DNA of 64,000 nt from positions 1 through 64,000 of the forward strand of contig NZ_MATO01000012.1 of assembly GCF_001700325.1 (NCBI RefSeq), read 5' to 3'. This DNA comes from Caryophanon latum (GTDB lineage: Bacteria > Bacillota > Bacilli > Bacillales_A > Planococcaceae). Below are positions 7,600 through 17,418 of the stretch, piece by piece. Every line of letters begins with the position of its first letter. Positions within the stretch are counted from its first letter, which is position 1. A program made the position numbers and the translations under genes. The notes below the pieces were generated by a model that was not told where the DNA came from, ran no database searches, and worked only from the letters and a program-made list of their open reading frames with translations.

Positions 7600-8907
7600 T
7601 TGTCTACGAAACACGAGAAAATTTTACAATACATTGAATCGCTACCGGTTGGAACGAAAATTTCGGTGCGCCAAATTGCTAAGGAAATGCAAGTAAGTGA
7701 GGGCACAGCATATCGCGCGATTAAAGAGGCAGAAAATAGCCGTTTAGTAAGCTCGATTGAACGTGTCGGCACAATTCGTATTGAGAAGAAGAAAAAGGAA
7801 AATATCGAACGTTTAACGTTTGCAGAAATTGTTAACATTGTCGATGGGCAAGTGCTCGGTGGACGAGACGGCTTGCATAAAACGCTGACGAAGTTTGTCA
7901 TCGGTGCGATGCAGTTAGACGATATGATGCGCTATACGGATGCAGGAAGCTTACTCATTGTCGGCAACCGTGTGAAAGCACATCAGCTCGCACTAACAGC
8001 AGGTGCTGCCATTTTAGTAACGGGCGGCTTTGAAACGACCGAGGATAACAAGCGTCTTGCCGATGAGCTTAAGCTGCCAATCATTTCAACGAGCTACGAT
8101 ACGTTTACCGTTGCGACGATGATTAACCGCGCGATTTACGATCAGCTCATTAAAAAAGACATTTTACTTATTGAGGACATTTACGTGCCGCTTGAGGAGA
8201 CGTCGATTTTACGTGCAGATGAAACGGTGCGTCACTTCCACGAGCAAAACGAGGCGACGACGCACGGTGCATACCCAGTCGTAACGCAAAACAACAAGCT
8301 TGTCGGCATGGTAACGGTGAAGGACGTGATCGGCAAAGCGAGCACCGAATCACTCGATAAAGTAATGACGAAAAATCCGATTGCCGGCTCGATGAAAACG
8401 TCTGTCGCATCGGCTGGGCATCGCATGATTTGGGAAGGCATCGATTTACTGCCAATCGTCGATGAAGACAATACGTTAAAAGGCGTTATTTCGCGTCAAG
8501 ACGTGTTAAAGGCGCTTCAGCTTGCTCAGCGTCAGCCACATAACGGTGAGACGATTGACGACATCGTAAAAAACGAAATGAAAGTGCTTGGTGAGGACGA
8601 TATTTTTGTCGAGTTTAAAGTAACGCCGCAAATGACGAACCAATACGGTGCCATTTCATACGGCGCGTTTACGACGTTGCTTGCAGAGGCAGGGGCATTT
8701 GCGTTAAAGCGTCATAAGCGTGGCGATGCGGTCGCTGAAAACTTAACGATTTATTTCATTAAGCCTGTGCAAATGGAGAGCCGACTAACAGTAAAGCCAG
8801 TCATTTTAGACATGTCACGTAAGTTTGTGAAAATGGACTTTGAGGTATACAACAAGCAAACACTTGTCGGCAAAGCGATGATGACGTTCCAACTATTAGA
8901 GCGCTAA
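7600..8907 (+). CDS. ytoI: YtoI: HTH-DRTGG-CBS-hotdog regulator-like protein
   Basis: The 435-aa protein has four parts: a winged-helix HTH (about 1-65, ISVRQIAKEMQVSEGTAYRAI), a DRTGG domain (about 70-180), a pair of CBS domains (about 190-310, which in relatives bind adenosine ligands) and a C-terminal thioesterase-like hotdog domain (about 325-435). It is probably a ligand-sensing regulator; its targets are unknown. I choose TTG 7600 over GTG 7591: AGGTG at 7589-7593 is correctly spaced for the TTG, and the B. subtilis protein begins at the same residue (MATKHE against here LSTKHE). Confidence 0.88.
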   Translation: MSTKHEKILQYIESLPVGTKISVRQIAKEMQVSEGTAYRAIKEAENSRLVSSIERVGTIRIEKKKKENIERLTFAEIVNIVDGQVLGGRDGLHKTLTKFVIGAMQLDDMMRYTDAGSLLIVGNRVKAHQLALTAGAAILVTGGFETTEDNKRLADELKLPIISTSYDTFTVATMINRAIYDQLIKKDILLIEDIYVPLEETSILRADETVRHFHEQNEATTHGAYPVVTQNNKLVGMVTVKDVIGKASTESLDKVMTKNPIAGSMKTSVASAGHRMIWEGIDLLPIVDEDNTLKGVISRQDVLKALQLAQRQPHNGETIDDIVKNEMKVLGEDDIFVEFKVTPQMTNQYGAISYGAFTTLLAEAGAFALKRHKRGDAVAENLTIYFIKPVQMESRLTVKPVILDMSRKFVKMDFEVYNKQTLVGKAMMTFQLLER

Positions 8908-8915
8908 TGAACACG

Positions 8916-8948
8916 AGTGCGAGTGGTGCGATCACTTGCACTTCTTTT
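8916..8948 (+). terminator. Intrinsic terminator after ytoI
   Basis: The stem AGTGCGAGTG/CACTTGCACT (one G-T pair) is followed by TCTTTT, 8 bp past the ytoI stop. Confidence 0.75.
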
Positions 8949-8953
8949 GTCAC

Positions 8954-8998
8954 AAAAAAGCGTGTGAAAAGCCGAAATGACTTTCACACGCATTCTTT
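8954..8998. terminator. Terminator between ytoI and ytpI, mainly serving ytpI
   Basis: The stem GCGTGTGAAA/TTTCACACGC has a run of A residues on its left, giving T residues for the minus-strand ytpI transcript, and TTCTTTT on its right. Confidence 0.8.
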
Positions 8999-9324
8999 TA
9001 TGATTGGGCTTGCTCATATAGCTGGCGTTCTTCAGCGACAAACGCACTGTAATGTTTCGCGCGCTTACGATTTTCGTACGCAACAAGTGCGCCAAGTGCG
9101 ATAAAAATACCGCCGACGATGTATGTCACCCAGTCTGGAAACAGCACGAGCTGATTCACACCGAACGTCAAAATGAAAATGCCTAAGCAGACGTTCGCTT
9201 TTGCTTTATACCATTTATGGCGAATTTCTAAAGCAGCAGGTGTGCGAAGCTGCTTCGTTTTATTGTATAAATAAAACATAAGCGCAACGACGATAATGAA
9301 AACACAAATGAAATTAAAATACAT
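8998..9324 (-). CDS. ytpI: YtpI-like small membrane protein
   Basis: This is a 108-aa integral membrane protein with three predicted helices (about 3-20, 46-63 and 67-84) and a basic then acidic C-terminal tail (NRKRAKHY...EERQLYEQ). It resembles YtpI of B. subtilis in length and in its position between ytoI and nrnA. No function is known. An AGGAGGG ribosome site precedes the ATG, and nrnA is divergent 77 bp away. Confidence 0.8.
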   Translation of the reverse strand: MYFNFICVFIIVVALMFYLYNKTKQLRTPAALEIRHKWYKAKANVCLGIFILTFGVNQLVLFPDWVTYIVGGIFIALGALVAYENRKRAKHYSAFVAEERQLYEQAQS

Positions 9325-9401
9325 ACATGCCCTCCTTCGAGCGAATTACTATCATTGTATAAGTTTTAGAAGAAAAAGGCAATTTGGAGGAAACTAAAAA
9401 G

Positions 9402-10352
9402 ATGAAGCAGCAAATTATCGAAAAAATCAAACAATACGATACGATTATTATTCACCGCCACGTTCGTCCAGACCCAGATGCATACGGTTCACAGCACGGT
9501 TTAAAAACGCTTATTCAAGCAAACTTTCCAAACAAAAATGTATACGCAGTTGGACAGCACGACGATTCATTAACGTTTATGGCAATACCTGATACGGTGG
9601 ATGATGAAACGTATAAGGGGGCGCTTGTCATCGTAACGGATACAGCGAATACAGACCGCGTAGACGACCAACGTTACACGAACGGCGACTTTTTAATTAA
9701 AATCGATCATCATCCAAATGACGATCAATACGGCGACATGCTGTGGGTTGATACGACGTCAAGCTCTTGCAGCGAAATGATTTATGAGCTATTTGAAGCA
9801 GCGCGTGAGCTAGAGGGCTGGGTGTTAAGCGACCGTTCAGCAAGCTTATTATTCTCAGGTATCGTTGGCGACACAGGACGCTTCATGTTCCCATCAACGA
9901 CGTTAAAAACGTTCCGCACAGCAGGCGACTTAGTCGAGTATAACTTTGACCGTAACGAAATTTTCAACGGCATGTACGAAATGGATCGCAAGCTGCTCAA
10001 TTTACAAGGCTATTTATACCAAAACTTCGAAATTGACGAGCTCGGTGCTGCGTACGTACGTTTATCAAAGGAAGTGTTAGCGCAGTTTGACGCGACCGCT
10101 TCAGAGGCGTCGTTACTTGTAAGCTCACTTGGCAACGTTAAAGGCATTACAGCGTGGGTTATTTTCATTGAAGAGGGCGAATCCATTCGCGTGCGCCTAC
10201 GTTCAAAAGGTCCAATCATTAACACGCTAGCGAAGGAATTTAACGGTGGTGGGCATCCGCTCGCTTCAGGTGCAACAGCGTATTCATGGGAAGAAGCAGA
10301 CCGCGTCATCGCTCGTTTACAGGAAGTTGTACGCGATTATAAACAACAATAA
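9402..10352 (+). CDS. nrnA: Oligoribonuclease / pAp phosphatase NrnA
   Basis: NrnA (316 aa) is a DHH/DHHA1 phosphoesterase. It degrades 2-5 nt RNA fragments and dephosphorylates 3'-phosphoadenosine 5'-phosphate. Motifs in order are HRHVRPDPDAYGSQ, VTDTANTDR, the DHH signature KIDHHPND, and GGGHPLASGA in the DHHA1 domain. The true start is ATG 9402; the in-frame TTG at 9384 is part of the ribosome site TTTGGAGG. The stop codon TAA (10350-10352) coincides with the first bases of a type B repeat, so the last codons K-Q-Q lie in its target site. Confidence 0.93.
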   Translation: MKQQIIEKIKQYDTIIIHRHVRPDPDAYGSQHGLKTLIQANFPNKNVYAVGQHDDSLTFMAIPDTVDDETYKGALVIVTDTANTDRVDDQRYTNGDFLIKIDHHPNDDQYGDMLWVDTTSSSCSEMIYELFEAARELEGWVLSDRSASLLFSGIVGDTGRFMFPSTTLKTFRTAGDLVEYNFDRNEIFNGMYEMDRKLLNLQGYLYQNFEIDELGAAYVRLSKEVLAQFDATASEASLLVSSLGNVKGITAWVIFIEEGESIRVRLRSKGPIINTLAKEFNGGGHPLASGATAYSWEEADRVIARLQEVVRDYKQQ

Positions 10353-10560
10353 GTGTGTTGAATAGCCTTTTTATACGATGAAATCCATTGTTTTGAGCAA
10401 CAAAATGGATTTCACGTCGCATGTTAGTGGCAGTGCGTGTGCGGCGAGACTTCTAGGGAAAAAGCTCGTGCTTCATGACCAACATCGTGTTCGTCGCCGA
10501 GCCCGAGAAACGCGAGCCGCAATACGCGTTTGCCAGTTGACTGTCTACTCAATAACTTTG
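10350..10560. mobile_element. Type B repeat element between nrnA and dnaE
   Basis: The left end TAAGTGTGTTGAATAGCC (10350-10367) overlaps the nrnA stop codon, and the right end is GTCTACTCAATAACTTTG. Flanking 9-mers AAACAACAA (10341-10349) and AAATAAAAA (10561-10569) agree at 7 of 9 positions, a decayed target duplication. The core GCGGCGAGACTTCTAGGGAAAA is paired with GAGCCCGAGAAACGCGAGCCGC. It fills almost the whole gap between nrnA and dnaE. Confidence 0.75.
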
Positions 10561-10592
10561 AAATAAAAATAAAACAATAGGAGGCGTTTTGT

Positions 10593-13500
10593 ATGGTGGC
10601 ATACCCACAACTGAGAACGAGTGCGGATTTACTACAAAGCACAATTCGCCTTGAACAATGTGTACAATTTTTACAGCAACAAAAGGCAGAAGCTTGTGCA
10701 ATCGTCAATTCGACGCTATACGGGCTAATGCCTTTTTGGCGTTCGATGCAGCAAGCGAGTATTCACGCAGTCGTCGGCTTACGTGTTGACGTAGCAGTAG
10801 ATGATACTATTATGCCGCTTGTGTTATATGCGAAGGCGAATGACGGCTATCAAGCGATTGTGAAAATTTCAAGTGCAGTATCAACGCGAGCAGATCATGT
10901 GTTGCCACTCAAATGGCTGCAGGCGTATCAGCATGGCACGATTGCGATGATACCGTACGCAGAAGGCTTTATTGAGCAGCAAACAGTTGAGGCGTTTCAG
11001 CAGATTTATACACAACAAACGTATATCGGTATTAGTCGACCAAACGGCGTCCGCCACATTACTGAGGAGCGCACCGTATTATTAGCAGAGGCACTAAGCA
11101 TGCCGATTATTGCGACACAAGAAAATCGTTACGTGCAGCCGGAGCAATTTTTTGCGTATACAGTTGCGCAGGCGATTCAAACAGGCATTAAGCTCATTGA
11201 TGAAGAAACGTACGCACAGCCAGAGCATTTTATGCCGACCGCGCAGCAATGGCATGACGCATTTCGTGACGTGCCGCATTGGCTAGAAGCAGCGAGTGCG
11301 ATGCTTCTAAGCTGTCACGTGACGATGCCAGAAAAAGCGCTTATGCTACCACAATATCCACTTGCAGACGGTGTCAAAGCGGACGAGGCACTTCGCGAGC
11401 TGGCGTATGCCGGTTTAGCGAAGCGTTTACCGGAGGCGACTGATGCGTACAGCGAGCGACTAAATTACGAGCTCGGTATCATCGCACAAATGAACTATAG
11501 CGATTACTTTTTAATTGTTGCAGACTTTATGCGCTATGCACGCGAGCACAACATTTTAACAGGGCCTGGGCGTGGTTCATCGGCAAGTTCGCTCGTTGCG
11601 TATACGACGTTTATTACCGACGTCGATCCGCTGCAATACGACCTAGTGTTTGAGCGCTTTTTAAACCCAGAGCGTGTGACGATGCCAGACATTGATATTG
11701 ATTTCGTTGATACGAAGCGTACCGACGTCATTCAATACGTCGCACAAAAATACGGCGCGCAGCACGTCGCACAAATTATTACGTTCGGTACGTTATCAGC
11801 GAAGGCGGTCGCTCGTGACGTTGCGCGCATGTTTAACTTTCCACCAGATATGCTCGATGCGATTTCAAAAGCGATTCCGAATAAAAACGGTGTGACGTTA
11901 GACGAGGCGTATGCGCAGTCACCGGCGTTGCAGCAGCTCGTTCATATGAGCCCGCGTCATGAGCAATGGTTCGCCGTCGCAAAGGAGCTAGAAGGTTTGC
12001 CGCGTAACGCGTCGACGCATGCAGCTGGTGTCGTGCTAAGCCCGAAGCCGCTTGTGGACGTCATTCCAGTTGAGCAAGGGCATGACGGTGTTTATTTAAC
12101 GCAATGGCCGATGCAGGAAGTCGAAGCGGTCGGGCTGTTAAAGATAGACTTTTTAGGTTTGCGGAATTTAACAATTTTAGAAACGATTCGCCGTTCGATT
12201 TATTATTCACATGGGCGCATGCTCGATTTTGAGAAAATTCCACTTCATAACGAGGCGACGTTTGCACTATTACAGCGCGGCGATACGAGCGGTATTTTCC
12301 AACTTGAATCAGCAGGTATGAAAGAGGCGCTGCGTCAAATTTGCCCGACGCATTTTTTAGACGTCGTGGCAGTTAACGCGCTCTATCGTCCCGGCCCGAT
12401 GGATTTCATTCCGAGCTATGCAAGACGAAAGCACGGTGAGGAAGCGGTCGTCATGCCACATGAGGCGCTACGTCCGATTTTACAAGAAACGTACGGCGTC
12501 ATCATTTACCAAGAGCAAATTTTAAAAATTGCGGCGGTGATGGCAGGCTTTACGTACGGCGAGGCGGATTTACTGCGCCGTGCGATTAGTAAAAAGAACG
12601 AGACGGTATTAAAGGAGCAGCGCGGCAAGTTCGTGAGCGGTGCGATCGCTAAAGGGTTTGACGAGGCGACTGCGCGTGACGTGTATGCGTTAATTGAGCG
12701 CTTTGCTGATTACGGATTCCCGAAAAGTCATGCGGTGGCGTACAGCTACATTTCGTATTATTTAGCGTATTTAAAGGCGAACTTCCCAGCGAACTTTTAT
12801 GCGGCGCTTTGTACGAGCAGCATCGGCAATCAAGAGCGCTTGCATCAATATATACAGGAAGCGAAGGAGCGCGGCATCGTCGTGTTACCGCCGTCGTTGC
12901 ATAAAAGCCAGCGTATTTTTACGGTTGAAAACGAGGCAATTCGCTACGGTTTATCGGCGATCAAAGGTGTACCGCAGCCATTTTTAGCACAGCTTATGAC
13001 GGTGCGTAAACAAAAGGGCACGCCGTTTACGAGCATGTACGAGCTAGCGATTTATTTATCGGCGAAGCATTTTACGCAAAAGCATATTGAGCCGCTTATT
13101 AAAGCTGGAGCATTCGATGATTTCGAGCATGATCGTGCGACGCTGCTTGCGACGATGAACGGAGCAATGCAGCATGCGTCATTGTATCGACCAGACGATG
13201 CAACGCCGATAAACGAAAATGTCGCAAGCATGCGCTTAAAATATACGAAAGTACCACCTTTATCGATGAAGGACGTGCTACAGCATGAAAAGGAAGCGCT
13301 CGGCTTTTACGTGTCGGCACATCCAGTCGAGCAGCTTGCACCAGAGAATTTGCAAGGACGCACAACGATGCTACAAATTACAACGATACAAGATGGCGCA
13401 TGCGTCAAAGTTGTCGGCGCAATCGAGGATATTCGTTTGTTGCGCACGAAAAAAGGCGAGCAAATGGCATTCGTAACACTTGAGGACGAAACGGGCACGA

Positions 13501-13640
13501 TCAGCTGCACCATTTTCCCACAGCTATTTGCGCACGTAGGTCAAACGTTAACGAGCGGTCAACTCGTCGTAGCAGAAGGGCAAATTGAAGTTCGTTTCGG
13601 TAAGCGTCAGCTAAAGACGAAAGCTTTGCATCACCTATAA
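10593..13640 (+). CDS. dnaE: DNA polymerase III alpha subunit DnaE
   Basis: This is the DnaE-type replicative polymerase (1015 aa), which in Bacillales extends primers before PolC takes over. The palm motif MPDIDIDF (364-371) supplies catalytic aspartates; GPGRGSSASS, the fingers segment LYRPGPMDFIPSYARRKHG, a helix-hairpin-helix region and the C-terminal OB fold (GAIEDIRLLRTKKG) are all present. The N-terminal PHP domain is shortened and degenerate: the usual HxH near residue 8 reads YPQLRTSADL. The protein is about 100 aa shorter than B. subtilis DnaE, mainly there. AGGAGGCG precedes ATG 10593. A terminator follows. Confidence 0.94.
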   Translation: MVAYPQLRTSADLLQSTIRLEQCVQFLQQQKAEACAIVNSTLYGLMPFWRSMQQASIHAVVGLRVDVAVDDTIMPLVLYAKANDGYQAIVKISSAVSTRADHVLPLKWLQAYQHGTIAMIPYAEGFIEQQTVEAFQQIYTQQTYIGISRPNGVRHITEERTVLLAEALSMPIIATQENRYVQPEQFFAYTVAQAIQTGIKLIDEETYAQPEHFMPTAQQWHDAFRDVPHWLEAASAMLLSCHVTMPEKALMLPQYPLADGVKADEALRELAYAGLAKRLPEATDAYSERLNYELGIIAQMNYSDYFLIVADFMRYAREHNILTGPGRGSSASSLVAYTTFITDVDPLQYDLVFERFLNPERVTMPDIDIDFVDTKRTDVIQYVAQKYGAQHVAQIITFGTLSAKAVARDVARMFNFPPDMLDAISKAIPNKNGVTLDEAYAQSPALQQLVHMSPRHEQWFAVAKELEGLPRNASTHAAGVVLSPKPLVDVIPVEQGHDGVYLTQWPMQEVEAVGLLKIDFLGLRNLTILETIRRSIYYSHGRMLDFEKIPLHNEATFALLQRGDTSGIFQLESAGMKEALRQICPTHFLDVVAVNALYRPGPMDFIPSYARRKHGEEAVVMPHEALRPILQETYGVIIYQEQILKIAAVMAGFTYGEADLLRRAISKKNETVLKEQRGKFVSGAIAKGFDEATARDVYALIERFADYGFPKSHAVAYSYISYYLAYLKANFPANFYAALCTSSIGNQERLHQYIQEAKERGIVVLPPSLHKSQRIFTVENEAIRYGLSAIKGVPQPFLAQLMTVRKQKGTPFTSMYELAIYLSAKHFTQKHIEPLIKAGAFDDFEHDRATLLATMNGAMQHASLYRPDDATPINENVASMRLKYTKVPPLSMKDVLQHEKEALGFYVSAHPVEQLAPENLQGRTTMLQITTIQDGACVKVVGAIEDIRLLRTKKGEQMAFVTLEDETGTISCTIFPQLFAHVGQTLTSGQLVVAEGQIEVRFGKRQLKTKALHHL

Positions 13641-13646
13641 TAATGG

Positions 13647-13686
13647 AAAAGGGCGATCTCGCATTTTATGAGGTTGCCCTTTTCGC
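13647..13686 (+). terminator. Intrinsic terminator after dnaE
   Basis: The stem GAAAAGGGCGATCTC/GAGGTTGCCCTTTTC has the T-rich 3' arm typical of Bacillales terminators, 6 bp past the stop. Confidence 0.8.
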
Positions 13687-13728
13687 TTTACAACGGAAAA
13701 AAAGTTCGATACACTACTAAAGGAAAAA

Positions 13729-13739
13729 TGGTCATACCA
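13729..13739. promoter_or_regulatory. GntR-type operator 1, TGGTCATACCA
   Basis: TGGTCATACCA is a quasi-palindrome of the TGGT-N3-ACCA form bound by FadR-subfamily GntR regulators. An identical copy lies 34 bp downstream, about three helical turns, so two dimers would bind the same face. Confidence 0.7.
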
Positions 13740-13762
13740 CTTTTTATTTTTTTACGAAAAAG

Positions 13763-13773
13763 TGGTCATACCA
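13763..13773. promoter_or_regulatory. GntR-type operator 2, TGGTCATACCA
   Basis: This second identical copy of TGGTCATACCA lies 16 bp before the regulator's start codon and just ahead of its ribosome site GAGGTG. Binding here would probably repress the regulator and the downstream accDA genes. Confidence 0.7.
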
Positions 13774-13788
13774 ATTGAGGTGATCGTC

Positions 13789-14421
13789 ATGACAACAGAG
13801 CAACAACCGAAGCGCTTTGTCGAGCTCGTTACACAGCTGCGCCACATAATCGACGAGGATCGCATTCAGCCAGGCGACAAATTACCGTCTGAGCGCGTGT
13901 TAGCGGAGCGGCTTAGCGTATCGCGTTCAGCGGTGCGTGAGGCGCTGCGCAGCTTAGAGTTACTCGGCTTAATTGAAACACGTCACGGGGGTGGCACGTT
14001 TTTAACGGCATTTCAGCAGCATCAGCTAGTCGAAGTGTTATCGATGTTCATTTTGCAGACGAATCAGCAGCATGAGGACGTGCTCGCAACGAAAAAAATG
14101 CATGAGCGTGAAGCCATTTTGCTCATTACGTCGTCCAAGCAGCTGCGTGCGTTGCCGGTATGGGACAGTTACTTTCAGCAGCTAGAGCTAGAAGGGAGCA
14201 TTGAACGATTACAATTTATTCAAGAGCTCATCGTCACATCGGGCAACCGACTTAGTTTAAAAATTTGGCGACAGCTCGTAGCATACAGCAATGAGCAGCA
14301 TACACGAACGAGCGCAGAGGAAAAGCGACCGATTCAAATGTTATTAAAGGCGATGCAGCTCGGCTACACAGTCGAAGCAACAGTCGCTTATAACGAATGG
14401 GGAGACGTTCGCTTTCATTAA
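13789..14421 (+). CDS. FadR/GntR-family transcriptional regulator
   Basis: The 210-aa regulator has an N-terminal GntR winged helix (about 8-75: LVTQLRHIIDEDRIQPGDKLPSER is split here only by reading; key part VSRSAVREALRSLELLGLIE) and a helical C-terminal ligand/oligomerisation region without obvious metal-binding histidines. ATG 13789 with GAGGTG at 13777-13782 is preferred over the upstream GTG at 13762, which lies in operator 2. Only 16 bp separate it from accD, so it is likely cotranscribed with accDA and controls malonyl-CoA synthesis. B. subtilis has malic enzyme genes at this place instead. The ligand is unknown; an acyl-CoA or other fatty-acid intermediate is my guess. Confidence 0.85.
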   Translation: MTTEQQPKRFVELVTQLRHIIDEDRIQPGDKLPSERVLAERLSVSRSAVREALRSLELLGLIETRHGGGTFLTAFQQHQLVEVLSMFILQTNQQHEDVLATKKMHEREAILLITSSKQLRALPVWDSYFQQLELEGSIERLQFIQELIVTSGNRLSLKIWRQLVAYSNEQHTRTSAEEKRPIQMLLKAMQLGYTVEATVAYNEWGDVRFH

Positions 14422-14437
14422 CAAGGGGGAATAACGT

Positions 14438-15292
14438 ATGGCGATTTTTCGTGATTTATTAACAAAGCGAAAACGTAAGCATGATAGTAAAGAGGAACTA
14501 ATTGTACCAGAGGGCATGATGACAAAATGTGAAGATTGTCGTCACATTCAATATACAAAAGAGCTACAGCAAAATGGGAAAGTGTGCGTCAAATGTGGAC
14601 ATCATTTAAAAATGACAGCCGATGAGCGCATTGCGTACATATTTGACGAAGGTGCATTTGAGGAGCTAGATGCGCATTTACAAACGACGAATCCGCTTAA
14701 CTTCCCGCATTACGTTGAGAAAGTGCAAGTGGACGTTGAAAAAACGGGCATGAACGAGGCAGTTAAAACGGGCGTGACGACGATTGACGGTCAGCGAGTT
14801 GTTGTCGCGGTTATGGACGCACATTTCCGCATGGGCTCAATGGGTTCGGTCGTTGGCGAAAAAATTACGCGCGCTGTTGAGCATGCGACAAAGCTGCGCG
14901 TGCCGTTCATTATTTTTACGGCAAGTGGCGGAGCACGAATGCAAGAAGGCGTGCTGTCGCTTATGCAAATGGCGAAAGTTAGCGTGGCACTTGCACAGCA
15001 TGCTGCACAAAAGTTGTTGTTTATTTCGGTATTAACACATCCGACAACTGGTGGTGTATCGGCAAGCTTTGCATCGGTCGGCGACATTAATATCGCTGAG
15101 CCAAAAGCGTTAATTGGATTTGCAGGTCGACGCGTAATTGAGCAAACAGTGCGCGAAAAGTTACCGGCGAATTTTCAAACAGCGGAATTTTTACTAGAGC
15201 ACGGACAACTTGATGCAGTTATTCATCGACACGACTTACGTAAGCAGCTGAGCTTACTTATTCAACTGCATGTAGGAGGCGAAAAGCAATGA
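14438..15292 (+). CDS. accD: Acetyl-CoA carboxylase carboxyltransferase beta subunit
   Basis: AccD (284 aa) carries one half of the carboxyltransferase that moves CO2 from carboxybiotin to acetyl-CoA, the first step of fatty acid synthesis. The N-terminal zinc ribbon has Cys31, Cys34, Cys50 and Cys53 (CEDC and CVKC). The crotonase-fold core has the oxyanion segment [12 protein letters not shown] and TGGVSASFA. Its stop overlaps the accA start (ATGA), which points to translational coupling of the two subunits. Confidence 0.96.
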   Translation: MAIFRDLLTKRKRKHDSKEELIVPEGMMTKCEDCRHIQYTKELQQNGKVCVKCGHHLKMTADERIAYIFDEGAFEELDAHLQTTNPLNFPHYVEKVQVDVEKTGMNEAVKTGVTTIDGQRVVVAVMDAHFRMGSMGSVVGEKITRAVEHATKLRVPFIIFTASGGARMQEGVLSLMQMAKVSVALAQHAAQKLLFISVLTHPTTGGVSASFASVGDINIAEPKALIGFAGRRVIEQTVREKLPANFQTAEFLLEHGQLDAVIHRHDLRKQLSLLIQLHVGGEKQ

Positions 15293-16248
15293 CAAAGTTA
15301 TTACCGTTTGAGCAGCCAGTCGAGCAGCTGCGTACAAAGATTGAGGAATTAAAGCGCGCAACAGAAGATGCCGACATCGACATGTCAGCTGAAGTGCAGC
15401 GTTTAGAAGATAAGTTACATGAGGTTGAAACGGCGGTGTATACGAACATTTCTGCGTGGAACCGCGTACAAATTGCGCGTCACCCAGAGCGACCGACGAC
15501 GTTGTTTTACATTGAAGCATTATGTGATGATTTCATTGAATTGCACGGCGACCGCTTATATGGAGACGATGCGGCAATCGTTGGCGGTATCGGCACAATC
15601 GATGGGCAAGCGTATACAATTATTGGGCATCAGCGTGGGCGCAATACGAAGGAAAATGTCAAGCGCAACTTCGGCATGCCGCATCCAGAAGGCTACCGGA
15701 AAGCGCTGCGCCTTATGAAGCAAGCTGAAAAGTTCAACCGTCCGATTTTATGTTTGATCGACACAAAAGGTGCATATCCTGGTAAAGCAGCCGAGGAGCG
15801 TGGTCAAAGCGAGGCGATTGCGCGCAATTTAGTCGAGATGGCTAGTCTTACAGTACCGATCGTTAGCATTGTAATCGGTGAAGGCGGAAGTGGTGGCGCG
15901 TTAGCACTCGGCGTTGCAAACAAAGTGTATATGCTTGAGCATGCGACGTATTCGGTTATTTCACCTGAGGGGGCTGCGTCGATTTTATGGAAGGACGCAA
16001 GCCGCGCACAGCAAGCAGCAGAGGCGATGCAAATTACAGCACCACATTTACTCGCACAAAACGTCATTGATGATATCGTGCCAGAAGTGTTAGGCGGGGC
16101 GCATAAAAATCCAACTGAGCAAGGGCGTATTATGAAGCAATTCGTCACTTCAGTTTTTGCAACATTCAAAGGAATGACGGTTGAACAGCTCGTGCAACAA
16201 CGATATGAAAAATTTACGAAAATTGGGCGCTTTATAGAAAATGAATAA
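15289..16248 (+). CDS. accA: Acetyl-CoA carboxylase carboxyltransferase alpha subunit
   Basis: AccA (319 aa) is the partner of AccD. After an N-terminal helical region (about 1-80) comes the carboxyltransferase domain with [20 protein letters not shown] and [23 protein letters not shown], both hallmarks. The ribosome site GTAGGAGG lies within the end of accD. The biotin carboxylase and carrier genes (accC, accB) are not in this window, as usual in Bacillales. Confidence 0.97.
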   Translation: MTKLLPFEQPVEQLRTKIEELKRATEDADIDMSAEVQRLEDKLHEVETAVYTNISAWNRVQIARHPERPTTLFYIEALCDDFIELHGDRLYGDDAAIVGGIGTIDGQAYTIIGHQRGRNTKENVKRNFGMPHPEGYRKALRLMKQAEKFNRPILCLIDTKGAYPGKAAEERGQSEAIARNLVEMASLTVPIVSIVIGEGGSGGALALGVANKVYMLEHATYSVISPEGAASILWKDASRAQQAAEAMQITAPHLLAQNVIDDIVPEVLGGAHKNPTEQGRIMKQFVTSVFATFKGMTVEQLVQQRYEKFTKIGRFIENE

Positions 16249-16354
16249 CATGACGTAAGCGAATGGTGCTTTTTATCGTGTGAACAATTACGCGTCGAAA
16301 AATCATTCGTTTACGTCTTTTATATTTTCGGTTAAGTTATGTAAAAACAACTAG

Positions 16355-17395
<1,041 letters not shown>

Positions 17396-17418
17396 CTATA
17401 ATGGAGTGACATAATTTT

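Noticed and set aside
10378-10566. 62-codon open frame between nrnA and dnaE
   Set aside because: It lies wholly within a type B repeat element and similar frames are not preserved in other copies.
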